Origin: Streptomyces caniscabiei
GTDB taxonomy: Bacteria > Actinomycetota > Actinomycetes > Streptomycetales > Streptomycetaceae
Assembly: GCF_014930365.1 (NCBI RefSeq)
Contig: NZ_JABXWI010000001.1
Coordinates: 248,001-312,000, forward strand
Length of the DNA: 64,000 nt
Reading direction: 5' to 3'
Below the pieces are notes generated by a model that searched no databases, was not told the origin of the DNA, and worked only from the letters and a program-made list of their open reading frames with translations. Position numbers and translations under genes: made by a program. Shown here in pieces: positions 1 to 8,178 of the stretch. Every line of letters begins with the position of its first letter. Position 1 is the stretch's first letter.

Positions 1-410
1 AGGGTCTCCGCCGAGCCGTCCCACATGTGGGACTGGAACAGCGGGTTGCGGCCGGCCTTGACCCGCTCCTCCGACACGGCCAGCAGCGGACGTACGTAGC
101 CGTCGAGCTTGTCCTTCGGGCAGTGGTCGGTGTGCAGGGCGACCGTGACGGGGTACTTCTCGGCCACGATGTGCGCGAACTCGGCGAGGGCGACGGAACC
201 CGTCACCATGTCCTTGCTGTACTGACCGCCCAGGAACTCGGCTCCGCCGGTCGAGATCTGGACGATGCCGTCGCTCTCCGCCTCCGCGAAGCCCCGCAGC
301 GCGGCGTGCAGCGTCTGGGTCGAGGTCACGTTGATGGCCGGGTAGGCGAACTTGCCTGCCTTCGCCCGGTCGAGCATCTCGTTGTAGACCTCGGGGGTTG
401 CGATGGGCAT
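1..410 (-). CDS. fbaA: Class II fructose-bisphosphate aldolase, N-terminal 136 residues (cut by window edge)
   Basis: The visible part is the N-terminus of a class II zinc-dependent fructose-1,6-bisphosphate aldolase, which interconverts the bisphosphate with dihydroxyacetone phosphate and glyceraldehyde 3-phosphate in glycolysis and gluconeogenesis. Recognisable segments are the start MPIATPEVYNEMLDRAKAG, the stretch AYPAINVTS and the zinc-ligand motif HTDHCPKD near residue 95. The ATG at 410 is preceded by AAGGAG at good spacing. The C-terminal two thirds lie outside the window, so completeness cannot be judged. Next to pyrE, this is ordinary housekeeping context. Confidence 0.95.
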   Translation of the reverse strand, partial: MPIATPEVYNEMLDRAKAGKFAYPAINVTSTQTLHAALRGFAEAESDGIVQISTGGAEFLGGQYSKDMVTGSVALAEFAHIVAEKYPVTVALHTDHCPKDKLDGYVRPLLAVSEERVKAGRNPLFQSHMWDGSAET

Positions 411-598
411 GGTCCGCTCCTTGTATGTGCGGGTGGCGTTGTGCTTACGGTCCCTGACCTAGGGTTGCGACGTCATCGTCGGCCCCATCCTTCCAGACGG
501 GACCCGATGCTCCGGCCAGGGTGTCCGGAACTGGTCGGTAACCGCTGACCTTGGTGTTCTCGACCGTGCCGACAGTCGTACGAACGTCGGCCGGGACC

Positions 599-1153
599 TC
601 AGTCGAGGCCCAACTCGTCCTTCGAGAACGCGAACCGGTACGGGACGCCGGCGCCCGCCTCGATCTTCTCGGCGGCACCGGTGGCGCGGTCGACGATGGT
701 GGCGACGGCGACGACCTCGGCGCCCGCCTCGCGGACGGCCTCGACGGCGGTGAGCGGGGAGCCGCCGGTGGTGGAGGTGTCCTCGACGACGAGGACCCGA
801 CGGCCGCTGATGTCCGGCCCCTCCACCCGGCGCTGCATCCCGTGCGCCTTGGCCGCCTTGCGCACGACGAACGCGTCCAGCCTGCGGCCGCGCGCGGCGG
901 CCGCGTGCAGCATCGCGCCGGCGACCGGGTCGGCGCCCATGGTGAGACCGCCGACCGCGTCGAAGTCGAGGTCGGCGGTCAGGTCGAGGAGCACCTGTCC
1001 GACCAGCGGGGCGGCCTCGCCGTCGAGGGTGACGCGGCGCAGGTCGATGTAGTAGTCCGCCTCCAGACCCGACGACAGGGTCACCTTGCCGTGCACCACG
1101 GCCTTGTCCTTGATCTGCCGCAGCAGAGATCCACGTACGTCCACGTCAGTCAT
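599..1153 (-). CDS. pyrE: Orotate phosphoribosyltransferase
   Basis: This 184-aa protein is a type I phosphoribosyltransferase that makes OMP from orotate and PRPP in de novo pyrimidine synthesis. The PRPP-binding loop is VLVVEDTSTTGGSP, and the substrate segment SSGLEADYYIDLRRVTL is typical of actinobacterial PyrE. Length matches the family. No clear Shine-Dalgarno sequence precedes the ATG at 1153. A short AAGGG..CCCTT inverted repeat lies about 20 bp upstream, so initiation may be weak or near-leaderless; that last point is inference. Confidence 0.95.
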   Translation of the reverse strand: MTDVDVRGSLLRQIKDKAVVHGKVTLSSGLEADYYIDLRRVTLDGEAAPLVGQVLLDLTADLDFDAVGGLTMGADPVAGAMLHAAAARGRRLDAFVVRKAAKAHGMQRRVEGPDISGRRVLVVEDTSTTGGSPLTAVEAVREAGAEVVAVATIVDRATGAAEKIEAGAGVPYRFAFSKDELGLD

Positions 1154-1201
1154 GGCAGTCAGCTTAAGGGGGCCCTTATGTCCGCTTACCGGCGTGTCCG
1201 C

Positions 1202-1996
1202 TTACAGGCGACGCCAGGTCCAGGTGGTGGTCGCCTCCAGCGGGTCGATGGGGGTGACCAGCCGGGGGTGGGTGTTGAGGCCGTTGGGCGGCCCGGTCTG
1301 CGGCTCCACGCACACGGCCTCGGCCTGCTCGTCGTAGACGACGACCCACTCCTCCCGCGAGGTCACCTTCAGCTCCAGCCGGTCCGGCCAGGTGAGGGTG
1401 ACGTCGACGCCGTCGGGCATGCCGAAGCAGTCGTCCCAGGGGCCGGGGCGGGGGTCGACACGGTTGCCGGTGGGCAGGTGGTCCGCGCCGCGCTCCTCCT
1501 GCCAGGCGGGCCGGAAGTCGATCCTTACGTCCTCGCCGCCGTCCCCGAGGGTCCGGTTGAACCAGGGGTGCCAGCCGACCTGCGCCGGGAAGGAGGAGTC
1601 GTACGTCTCCACGGACATGGCGAGGGTGAGGGTGTCCGGGGTGAGGGTGAACATCTGGGTGACGCGGCCGGGGTAGGGCCAGGGGTCGACCAGGTCGTAC
1701 GTGAGGACGGCCTCGCCGGCGTCGTGGCGTGCGACGCGCCAGGCGCCCTCGCGGGTGGTGCCGTGGATGGCGTGGGGCGGGGCGTTGAGGGGCATCTGCC
1801 GCACGTTGCCACCGCTGAGGAAGCGTCCCTCCCGGATCCGTCCGCACCACGGCACCATCGGGAAGCAGCCGAACCGCTCGCCCTGCCGCAGCAGTTCGAC
1901 CCCACCGACCCGCAGCCCCGCCACCCGGCCACCGTTCCCCGGCACCAACACGACCTCCGCGTCACCCGCGGCCAACGTGATCTCTTCACTACTCAC
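1202..1996 (-). CDS. Aldose-1-epimerase family protein (galactose mutarotase fold)
   Basis: A 264-aa protein of the aldose-1-epimerase (GalM-like) superfamily, which interconverts sugar anomers. Family features visible are AIHGTTR and QVGWHPWFNR (catalytic and binding histidine regions) and VEPQTGPPN near the C-terminus, which contains the usual catalytic glutamate. The start is GTG at 1996. It is a stand-alone gene on the same strand as pyrE, 48 bp downstream of the pyrE start, so the two are not in one operon orientation with pyrE leading. Substrate cannot be inferred from the sequence. Confidence 0.85.
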   Translation of the reverse strand: MSSEEITLAAGDAEVVLVPGNGGRVAGLRVGGVELLRQGERFGCFPMVPWCGRIREGRFLSGGNVRQMPLNAPPHAIHGTTREGAWRVARHDAGEAVLTYDLVDPWPYPGRVTQMFTLTPDTLTLAMSVETYDSSFPAQVGWHPWFNRTLGDGGEDVRIDFRPAWQEERGADHLPTGNRVDPRPGPWDDCFGMPDGVDVTLTWPDRLELKVTSREEWVVVYDEQAEAVCVEPQTGPPNGLNTHPRLVTPIDPLEATTTWTWRRL

Positions 1997-2164
1997 CCCT
2001 CGACCCTACTGGTCGACGGGACGGGGGAGTTAGGGGATGGGGGTGGGTCGGGGGAGCCCGTAGGGGCCGGGGGGGTGGGGGTGCGCTGGTGGAGTGGGGG
2101 CCGGATCGGGAGGGGCCGGATCGGGGGCGCGGTGCCGGGTGTGGCTGCCTGCGGGGGGCGTCGG

Positions 2165-2433
2165 GTCAGCGGCGCACACGCAGGGCTCAGCTCACGGCGA
2201 GGGCCGAAGCCGACGGCGGAGCTACCTGCGGAGCACGGCGCTCACGGCGGCCCTCCCCGGCGCCGGGACCTGGGGCGGCGGGGCCAGCGGCGAGGCGTGG
2301 AAGTCGGCATGGCCGTCGGTCCGGCCGCTCAGCGGCGCACCCACACGGCTCAGCTCACGGCGAGGGCCGAAGCCTCGGCGGAGCTACCTGCGGAGCACGG
2401 CGCTCGCGGCGGCCCTCCCCGGCGCCGGGACCT
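2165..2433. repeat. Two ~106-bp imperfect direct repeats, decayed copies of the neighbouring gene's 3' end
   Basis: Copies at 2165-2271 and 2328-2433 are nearly identical and lie 163 bp apart. Each begins with TCAGCGGCG, and the same string forms the stop and last codons of the SRPBCC gene at 2491. Read on the minus strand, each copy resembles that gene's last codons (VSRALRKRR then stop) but carries an extra internal stop. They sit in the otherwise gene-free interval 1997-2490. They look like tandem duplications of a gene end that have decayed. I see no other gene in this interval. Confidence 0.65.
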
Positions 2434-2490
2434 AGGCAGCGGTGGCGACAGCGAGCGCGTGGTGCTCGGCGTGGCCGCCGGCCCAGGCGT

Positions 2491-3450
2491 TCAGCGGCGT
2501 TTGCGCAAGGCCCGGCTCACGATGATGGCCGAGGCCACGGCCAGGGCCGCCGCCGGGGCCGCCCAGCGGAGCGTCGCGCTCGCGGAGACCGTTTCGGGGG
2601 CCGGGACCGGGGCGTACCGGCCGCGTGGTGGGGCGTGGTCGACCTCCTCCGCGCTGCGGCCGATCATCGTCCGGCGTGCGTGCGCGGCCTCGGCCGGTGG
2701 TTCGTCCCCGGCGACGAAGCCGCCCTCCCCGAAGGGGTCCAGTGCCGACGGCGGGACGTCGGCCTCGAAGACGGAGGCGGACGACTCGTCCTCGGCGGCA
2801 GCCGGGGGTTCCTCGTCGGCGGCGGTCCGGGACTCGCCCTCGTCGGAGACCTGGGGTTCCGCCTCGGCAGCGGCCTGGGGCTCCTCCTCGGCCGAAGGCG
2901 AGGGGTTCTCCGCCTCGGCCGAAGGCGACGGGGCCTCCTCGGTCGAAGCCGGGGGCTCGTTCTCCGGGGCGGCGGCCGGGGGCCTGTCCCGCTCGTTGCG
3001 CTCGGTGGTGCCTTCGTGCGGCTCGGGTTCCGGGCGGGCCGCCAGGTTCTCCGCGAACCTCTCCAGCAGGCGGGTGGCCGCCGAGGTCACCGGGTCGGGT
3101 GGGAGGTCGGTGATGCGGCCGGTGGCGGTGGCGCTCGCGGAGCAGGTCAGGGTGGTGCCCTCGGCGGTCGGGACCAGACGGAGGGTGAGCGTGAGTTTCA
3201 CCGTGCCGGAGCCCCGGACCTCGGCCGCGTCCCCCTCCACGACGTAGGAGCCGTCGTCCTGGGGGCTCACGCGCAGGGTGCCGCGATAGGTGATGGTGTG
3301 CCCCGCGACCCGTACCTTCAGGCGCCCCGCGACCGGCGGCGTGCCCGCGTCCTGCTGGAGCCCGGGGACCGCTCGGGCCACCCGCTCGGGGTCGGACAGC
3401 GCCTCCCGGAGGCGGCCGACGGGAACCGGAACGAACACCTCATGCTCCAT
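2491..3450 (-). CDS. SRPBCC (CoxG-like) domain protein with acidic linker and C-terminal membrane anchor
   Basis: A 319-aa protein in three parts. Residues 1 to about 150 form an SRPBCC/polyketide-cyclase-like domain of the CO dehydrogenase subunit G type (MEHEVFVPVPVGRLREALSD, then a beta-rich part ending ATRLLERFAENLA). Then comes a roughly 100-residue Ser/Glu/Pro/Ala linker, and finally a hydrophobic helix (APAAALAVASAIIVSRALRKRR-like) with a basic tail. The fold binds hydrophobic ligands; the tail suggests inner-membrane tethering. An upstream in-frame extension exists, but the ATG at 3450 starts the conserved domain. No CO dehydrogenase genes are nearby, so a cox role is not implied. Confidence 0.8.
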   Translation of the reverse strand: MEHEVFVPVPVGRLREALSDPERVARAVPGLQQDAGTPPVAGRLKVRVAGHTITYRGTLRVSPQDDGSYVVEGDAAEVRGSGTVKLTLTLRLVPTAEGTTLTCSASATATGRITDLPPDPVTSAATRLLERFAENLAARPEPEPHEGTTERNERDRPPAAAPENEPPASTEEAPSPSAEAENPSPSAEEEPQAAAEAEPQVSDEGESRTAADEEPPAAAEDESSASVFEADVPPSALDPFGEGGFVAGDEPPAEAAHARRTMIGRSAEEVDHAPPRGRYAPVPAPETVSASATLRWAAPAAALAVASAIIVSRALRKRR

Positions 3451-3584
3451 GGCAGTCGAGCCTACCCACGAGGCCCCGCACCGCACCCGTACATACGCGT
3501 TATTGCTCGTGTTCCGCCCACGCGGCCCCACACACCCCCACACGCCCCACCCCATCACCTACGTGACACGCACCCGGCCACCGC

Positions 3585-5282
3585 TCAGCCCGTGTACCTC
3601 GGGTGCACCAGCGTCGACGGGGGCAGGTCCCGCACCCCGTCGGCGGCGGCGAGCCGGGTGATCCCGGTGCCGAGGGCGAGGCGTGGGCGCCGGCCGTCGT
3701 CGAGGCGGGTCGCCAGGACGAAGCCCCAGTCGTGGGGCGTGCGGGAGGTGTGGGCCGTGCGGTCGGGGCCGGTGACGAAACCGGGGTCGGCGGCGGTGAC
3801 GCCGTAGGGCGTGGTGCGCAGCCCGGCGGCGCGGACGGTCGCGTCGACCGTCCAGAACACCTGCTGGCGGGAGGCCACCGGCCCGGCGTGCACCACCATG
3901 CGCCCGTCGGCCGCCAGGACCTCGCGGGCCAGCCCGTAGAACTCCTGCGAGTACAGCTTCGTGCTCGCGGTGATCCCGGGATCGGGGAGGTCCGAGACGA
4001 CGACGTCGTACCGCTCGGTCGGCCGGGCGCCGCGCAGCCAGCCGAAGGAGTCCTCCGTGTGGACGTGGACCCGGTCGTCGGCGTAGGCGTGCCGGTTGAG
4101 CGCGGAGAGCGCCGGGTCGGTGCGGGCCAGGCGCACCACGCCCGGATCGATCTCGACGATGTCCACGTGGCGTACGCCGTCGTGGCGGAGCACTTCGCGG
4201 GCGGCGAGGCCGTCACCCCCGCCGAGGACGAGGACGCGGGCGTGCGGTCCGGCGGCCATGGCGGGGTGGACGAGCGCCCGGTGGTAGCGCCGCTCGTCGG
4301 TGCCGCTGATCCGGAGCCGGCCGTCGAGGTAGAGGGAGAGCGGGCGGCCGTCCCGGCCGCCGGTGAGGACGACCTCCTGCCGGCCGGTCTGCAACGCGAC
4401 CCGTACGTCCTTGCCGTACACCGCGCGCCGGGCGGCGCGCTCGAAGTCGTCGACGTGCACGGCGGCGGTGGCGAGGAGACCGAGGACGGCGAGGTTGGTG
4501 ACGAGCAGGAGCCAGCGGGCGCGGCGGCTGAGGTCGCGGTGGAACAGGCCGAGCACGAGCGCGCCGCCGACCAGGGCGTTGACCGTGCCGGTGAGCAGGG
4601 CGCCGGTCAGCTGGCCGAGCCAGGGCAGCAGGAGGAAGGGGAAGGCGAGGCCGCCGACGAGCGCGCCCACGTAGTCGGCCGCGAAGAGGTCGGCGACCGC
4701 GCCGCCCGCGTCCTGGCGGCGGATGCGCTGGATCAGCTCCATCAGCAGCGGGACCTCGGCGCCGATGAGCAGGCCGATGGCCAGGGAGAAGGCGACGAGG
4801 AGATACCGGGAACCGCCGGCCCACATGCCGCCCCAGTCGCCGGTCCAGGCGAACGCCGCGTACAGCGCGAGGGCGCTGCATCCGCCGACCAGGGCGAGGG
4901 CGGCCTCGATGGCGCCGAAACCTAGGGCCGCGCGGGGACGGAGACGCTTGGCGGCAAGGGAGCCGATGCCCATGGCGAAGACCATGACCGAGAGGACCAC
5001 GGAGGCCTGGGTGACGGAGTCGCCGATCAAGTACGAGGCGAGGGCGACGAGTTCGAGTTCGTACACGAGTCCGCAGGCGGCACAGACGAACACGCCGGCG
5101 AGGACGAGGAACCGGCCGATGCCCGGGCGGACCGGGAGCCACGCGTGGGCGCCGGGGCCGCCATGGCCGCTGGGACCGCCGGGGCCTCGCCAGGGGGGAG
5201 GGGCGCCGGGGGGTGCGGGGGCGTGCGGCTCGATCACTCCTGGCACGCTACCGTCACGGTCACGCTGCGTTGTGTCACCCAC
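3585..5282 (-). CDS. Membrane-fused spermidine-synthase-like aminopropyltransferase
   Basis: A 565-aa protein with about seven hydrophobic helices in residues 50-275 and a C-terminal spermidine-synthase fold. The AdoMet-binding motif [16 protein letters not shown] lies near residue 355, followed by VEIDP and [11 protein letters not shown]. Such multi-helix fusions are common in actinobacteria, where aminopropyl transfer is usually unproven. The GTG at 5282 opens the frame; an internal GTG at 5237 ([11 protein letters not shown]) is a plausible alternative start. Monocistronic as far as seen. Confidence 0.85.
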   Translation of the reverse strand: MGDTTQRDRDGSVPGVIEPHAPAPPGAPPPWRGPGGPSGHGGPGAHAWLPVRPGIGRFLVLAGVFVCAACGLVYELELVALASYLIGDSVTQASVVLSVMVFAMGIGSLAAKRLRPRAALGFGAIEAALALVGGCSALALYAAFAWTGDWGGMWAGGSRYLLVAFSLAIGLLIGAEVPLLMELIQRIRRQDAGGAVADLFAADYVGALVGGLAFPFLLLPWLGQLTGALLTGTVNALVGGALVLGLFHRDLSRRARWLLLVTNLAVLGLLATAAVHVDDFERAARRAVYGKDVRVALQTGRQEVVLTGGRDGRPLSLYLDGRLRISGTDERRYHRALVHPAMAAGPHARVLVLGGGDGLAAREVLRHDGVRHVDIVEIDPGVVRLARTDPALSALNRHAYADDRVHVHTEDSFGWLRGARPTERYDVVVSDLPDPGITASTKLYSQEFYGLAREVLAADGRMVVHAGPVASRQQVFWTVDATVRAAGLRTTPYGVTAADPGFVTGPDRTAHTSRTPHDWGFVLATRLDDGRRPRLALGTGITRLAAADGVRDLPPSTLVHPRYTG

Positions 5283-5448
5283 ACGGGTGGTCTGCGGCGC
5301 TTGGCCGGGTGCGTAATCGCCTCAGCGATCCTCGACGACCCCGAAAAGCAGTCATCGGTCCGGCGGATGTACGACTCCGGCCGCCGCAACCTGCCCCACT
5401 GATCACCACCCGGCAACAGCAACGCACCGCCCGAGGAAGGAGAGAGCC

Positions 5449-5568
5449 GTGTCCGAGCAGACGTCACCCGAGGTGATGGAGGCCCTGCGGCAGGCGGCCT
5501 TGCAGCAGGAGGAAGCCTCGCGACAGCTGGCCGGGCAAATAGCGCGGCTGGCCGAGGAGGGCAAGTAG
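5449..5568 (+). CDS. 39-aa amphipathic helical protein, conserved-hypothetical type
   Basis: A very short gene with a strong ribosome site (GAAGGAGAGA) seven bases before a GTG. The product starts MSEQTSPEVMEALRQAALQQ and ends RLAEEGK. It is almost entirely Ala/Gln/Glu/Leu and predicts one amphipathic helix. No function is recognised. A strong hairpin (5591-5629) follows immediately, consistent with a complete monocistronic unit. It is transcribed divergently from the spermidine-synthase-like gene. Confidence 0.6.
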   Translation: MSEQTSPEVMEALRQAALQQEEASRQLAGQIARLAEEGK

Positions 5569-5590
5569 CCACCCCGAGCTGACAGTCCCG

Positions 5591-5629
5591 CCGTGGCGAA
5601 CCCCCGGCCATGCGCCCGGGGCGCCACGG
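5591..5629 (+). terminator. Hairpin terminator after the 39-aa gene
   Basis: An outer stem CCGTGGCG/CGCCACGG encloses an inner CCCC/GGGG stem, starting 23 bp after the stop codon. There is no U-tract, which is usual in Streptomyces. A second perfect 10-bp stem (GAGCTGGCAG/CTGCCAGCTC, 5734-5776) follows. Between 5569 and 5849 I see only these two structures. Confidence 0.6.
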
Positions 5630-5733
5630 AACGGCTTCAGCGCGCACAAGACGCCCACCCTGGCCGACCATTACCGGCGCTCCTTGCAACCGACGCTGCC
5701 ACGGCCTCGCATGGAGCGTCTGGAGCCCGGCGA

Positions 5734-5776
5734 GAGCTGGCAGGCGCGAGCCTTGCCATCACGTCACTGCCAGCTC
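5734..5776. terminator. Perfect 10-bp inverted repeat, likely bidirectional terminator
   Basis: GAGCTGGCAG pairs with CTGCCAGCTC across a 23-nt loop. It lies between the right-going 39-aa gene and the left-going HAD operon, where a convergent terminator is expected. Confidence 0.5.
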
Positions 5777-5849
5777 GGTGAATCGCACCCCCGGGCTCCC
5801 ACAGAACGGAGCGTGACGATCTTCCGTCACTCCGCTCTTGCCGTCCTGG

Positions 5850-6008
5850 TCACCAGGCGACGGCGGCCTCGGTCGCCATCAGATCCGTCTCCGTCGTCAT
5901 TGCGTCAGCCCAGACCGCGTAGTCGCCCGCCCCGGCCTCCCCACGGCGGGCCGCCACCGCGCCGGATCCGTGCCCCTCGCGGCGATCCCCTCCTCCCCGC
6001 CGCCTCAC
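5850..6008 (-). CDS. Candidate 52-aa coupled small ORF at the end of the HAD operon
   Basis: A GTG at 6008 overlaps the HAD phosphatase stop in a GTGA arrangement. An internal GTG at 5957 would give 35 residues. The first third is Gly/Arg-rich and not convincing. The last 35 codons have strong G/C third positions and encode an acidic, Trp-ended peptide containing DYAVWADAMTTETDLMATEA. It could be a real small protein, a peptide substrate of the neighbouring enzymes, or the remnant of a larger gene. No family is recognised and the call is tentative. Confidence 0.35.
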   Translation of the reverse strand: MRRRGGGDRREGHGSGAVAARRGEAGAGDYAVWADAMTTETDLMATEAAVAW

Positions 6009-6829
6009 GTGGCCTCCTCCTTCTGTGCCGACAGGACCATCGACAGCAGGTCGGCCACCCCCTCCTCCTCGTTGCTGGGGAGGATCAGGTCGGCGCACTG
6101 ACGTACGGACGGGTGAGCGTTGGCGACTGCGGCGGCGAGGCCGGCCGCGCGCAGCATCGGCAGGTCGTTGGGCATGTCGCCGACTGCGGCGACGGCGGTA
6201 ACCCGTATCGCGTGGTGGTCGGCCAGCCAGCGCAGGGCAGCCCCCTTGTCCACGCCGGTCGGCGCTATTTCCAGGAAGTACGGCGTGGAGCAGGTCGCGA
6301 GGACGCCGTCGCCAGGGCGGACCAGCGGACGCGCGAGCGACGGCCCCGGCCGGTCGGGGTGCACGGCAAGAATCTTGACCACTCCGTCGCCCCGGATCAG
6401 CACCTCGGCGGCGTCCGGGACACACACGTGCTGCCAGCAGTCCGGGACCAGTTCCTCGAACCCGCGTTCCAGGAACAGTCCGCGCAGGGTGTCCACGCCA
6501 AGCACCACCCCGGGCAGCCGGGCGCGCATCCGGGCGAGGACCGTGCGGGCCCGGTGACGGGAGAAGCCACGGCACCGCAGCGGCTTCCCGGTCGCGACCT
6601 CCGCCACGACGGCTCCGTTGCTGCACACCACCAGGCCGTCCATGCTGATATCGCGGCAGACGGAAAGCGCGTCGCGCAGCGGACGGCCGGTCACACATAC
6701 CACCGGCACGTTGCCACGCGCCGCTCTGGTGAGCGCGTCGTGGGTCAACGGTCCGACGGCGCCACTCTCGTTGAGCAGGGTGCCGTCGAGATCAGTGCAG
6801 ACCAGACGGATTCGGTCCGGCGCGTTCAC
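6005..6829 (-). CDS. Cof-type HAD-IIB phosphatase
   Basis: A 274-aa haloacid-dehalogenase-superfamily phosphatase. Motif I is DLDGTLLN (nucleophile Asp13, acid Asp15), motif II is VTGRP, a conserved Lys lies in VVKILAV, and motif III is GDMPNDLPML. The cap is of the IIB (Cof) type, which usually dephosphorylates small sugar or nucleotide phosphates. The GTG at 6829 overlaps the stop of the upstream 155-aa gene (GTGA), so the two are translationally coupled. In this cluster it may remove a phosphate from a pterin- or nucleoside-like intermediate; that role is inference. Confidence 0.85.
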   Translation of the reverse strand: MNAPDRIRLVCTDLDGTLLNESGAVGPLTHDALTRAARGNVPVVCVTGRPLRDALSVCRDISMDGLVVCSNGAVVAEVATGKPLRCRGFSRHRARTVLARMRARLPGVVLGVDTLRGLFLERGFEELVPDCWQHVCVPDAAEVLIRGDGVVKILAVHPDRPGPSLARPLVRPGDGVLATCSTPYFLEIAPTGVDKGAALRWLADHHAIRVTAVAAVGDMPNDLPMLRAAGLAAAVANAHPSVRQCADLILPSNEEEGVADLLSMVLSAQKEEAT

Positions 6830-7293
6830 AGCGTGGCCCGCCTGGCTGAGGTGGGGGTACCGGCGACCGGCGCCCGCACCTTGAGGCGCACCAGCCGGTC
6901 CTGGTACAGCCACATCTCGACCCAGCCCTCGCGGACGAGGCGTTGGCGCGCGGGCGCCGCGATCAGCATGATCCACACCCAGTTGCTGTCGGTGTCGAGG
7001 AGCCAGGGGATCGTGCCCAGCGGTGCGGCGGACGCGCCTTCCTTGTCGCGCCGGGCCAGCGGGATCACACCCACCAGCACCGAGGGGACATCGAAGACGT
7101 CCAGGGCCACCGGGCGTCCGCTGGTGTCCAGGGAGATCCACAGGCGGGAGAAGAAGCGGATCTGTACTCCGTCTCCTGCCGAGAACGGCGCGTCGGGCAT
7201 GTCACCGACGGCGGAGACCAGCCCGACTCCCAGGTCCCAACTCACGTCGACGGTGCCGGCGACCGCGTTCAACTGATTCGTCTGCTCGGTCAT
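6826..7293 (-). CDS. 155-aa protein of unknown function in the biosynthetic cluster
   Basis: No family is recognised. The sequence looks beta-rich, with conserved-looking stretches GVQIRFFSRLWISLDTSG and DSNWVWIMLIAAPARQRLV, and no signal peptide. It starts at an ATG at 7293 and its stop overlaps the HAD phosphatase start by 4 bp, so the two are made in a fixed ratio. A binding protein, a cyclase-like fold or an accessory subunit are all possible. A 132-bp gap separates it from the SDR stop upstream, so it may have its own promoter. Confidence 0.7.
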   Translation of the reverse strand: MTEQTNQLNAVAGTVDVSWDLGVGLVSAVGDMPDAPFSAGDGVQIRFFSRLWISLDTSGRPVALDVFDVPSVLVGVIPLARRDKEGASAAPLGTIPWLLDTDSNWVWIMLIAAPARQRLVREGWVEMWLYQDRLVRLKVRAPVAGTPTSARRATL

Positions 7294-7425
7294 GCCTCTC
7301 CTTCGCCACGCCGAAGTGTGCGGAACGTCCCACGACTGACGGCAGGGCCGTGCGCCTCGTACGCGGCGCGATGCGGCGCGGCTTCGTAAGGTGTGCCGTG
7401 CCGCGTGATGGGGTGACCTGCGCTG

Positions 7426-8178
7426 TCATACGGCCTGGAGTCGGTCCAGACCCGACACCGCCTGGTGGGCGGGGAGGCGGGCGGGCCGGAGTTCGAGCTC
7501 GCCGACGACGGTGTCGTCCGGCGCCTCCAGTGTCCAGCGCACGGCCTGTGCCACCGACGAGGTGGCCATCTTCGTCGGGGAGTCGTCACCGGGCAGATTG
7601 GCGATGGCACCAGGACTGAGCAGGGTGGTGCGGACGCCGTGCACCCGTTCCTCCAGCAGCAGCACCTCGGCGAGCGCCTTCAGCGATGCCTTCGTCATGC
7701 AGTAGGCGGCCCCGCCCTCGAAGAAGCGGCTGCCCGCGTGGCTGCCCATCAGGACGATCCGGCCCCCGCCGCGGCGCAGGTGTGGCAGAGCCGACTGCAC
7801 CAGTGCCAGCACCGAGGTCAGATTGACGTCGACCGCTTCCCGCCAGTCGTCGAGGGGGAGCGCGGCGACGTCCCCGAAGGCGCGTACGACTCCGCCGGTC
7901 ACCACCGCGTCCAGGCCGCCGGCGGCCGTGGCGACCCGGTCGACGGCTGGGCCGACCTGCTCGGGGTATCGGAGGTCGCAGGCGACTTCGTGCAGCCAGG
8001 GCAGTCGCACGGGTGTCCGAGAAAGGGCATGAACCCGCCAGCCGGCGGCATGCAACCCCTCGGCCACCGCCCGGCCGGTGCCGCGGGTGGCCCCGGTCAA
8101 CAGCACGACGGGAGGGTCAGTGCGAGGAGGCCGGGGAGGTTCACTCGTCGCGCAGGTGTCGTCCGCGGCCGCGCTCAT
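7426..8178 (-). CDS. Short-chain dehydrogenase/reductase (PenB/CofB-like position)
   Basis: A 250-aa classical SDR. The cofactor motif TGATRGTG lies at residues 28-35, Asn118 is in NLTS, the catalytic Ser145 is in MGSHAG, and Tyr158-x3-Lys162 is YCMTK. The usual NNAG is replaced by VTGG. Its start (ATG at 8178) overlaps the stop of the PurC-like gene (ATGA), a coupled pair. In pentostatin and coformycin clusters an SDR (PenB/CofB) is paired with a SAICAR-synthetase homologue (PenC/CofC). The same pairing here suggests reduction of a keto group on a purine- or pterin-derived ring, which is inference. Confidence 0.85.
   Translation of the reverse strand: MSAAADDTCATSEPPRPPRTDPPVVLLTGATRGTGRAVAEGLHAAGWRVHALSRTPVRLPWLHEVACDLRYPEQVGPAVDRVATAAGGLDAVVTGGVVRAFGDVAALPLDDWREAVDVNLTSVLALVQSALPHLRRGGGRIVLMGSHAGSRFFEGGAAYCMTKASLKALAEVLLLEERVHGVRTTLLSPGAIANLPGDDSPTKMATSSVAQAVRWTLEAPDDTVVGELELRPARLPAHQAVSGLDRLQAV

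Noticed and set aside
551..3247. Very long open frame on the plus strand across pyrE, the epimerase and the SRPBCC gene
   Set aside because: It is antisense to three recognisable genes and its product is low-complexity Gly/Arg/Asp without family features, as expected from GC-rich DNA.
5580..5830. Possible tRNA because of strong stems
   Set aside because: No acceptor, anticodon and T-loop arrangement fits; the stems behave as terminators.
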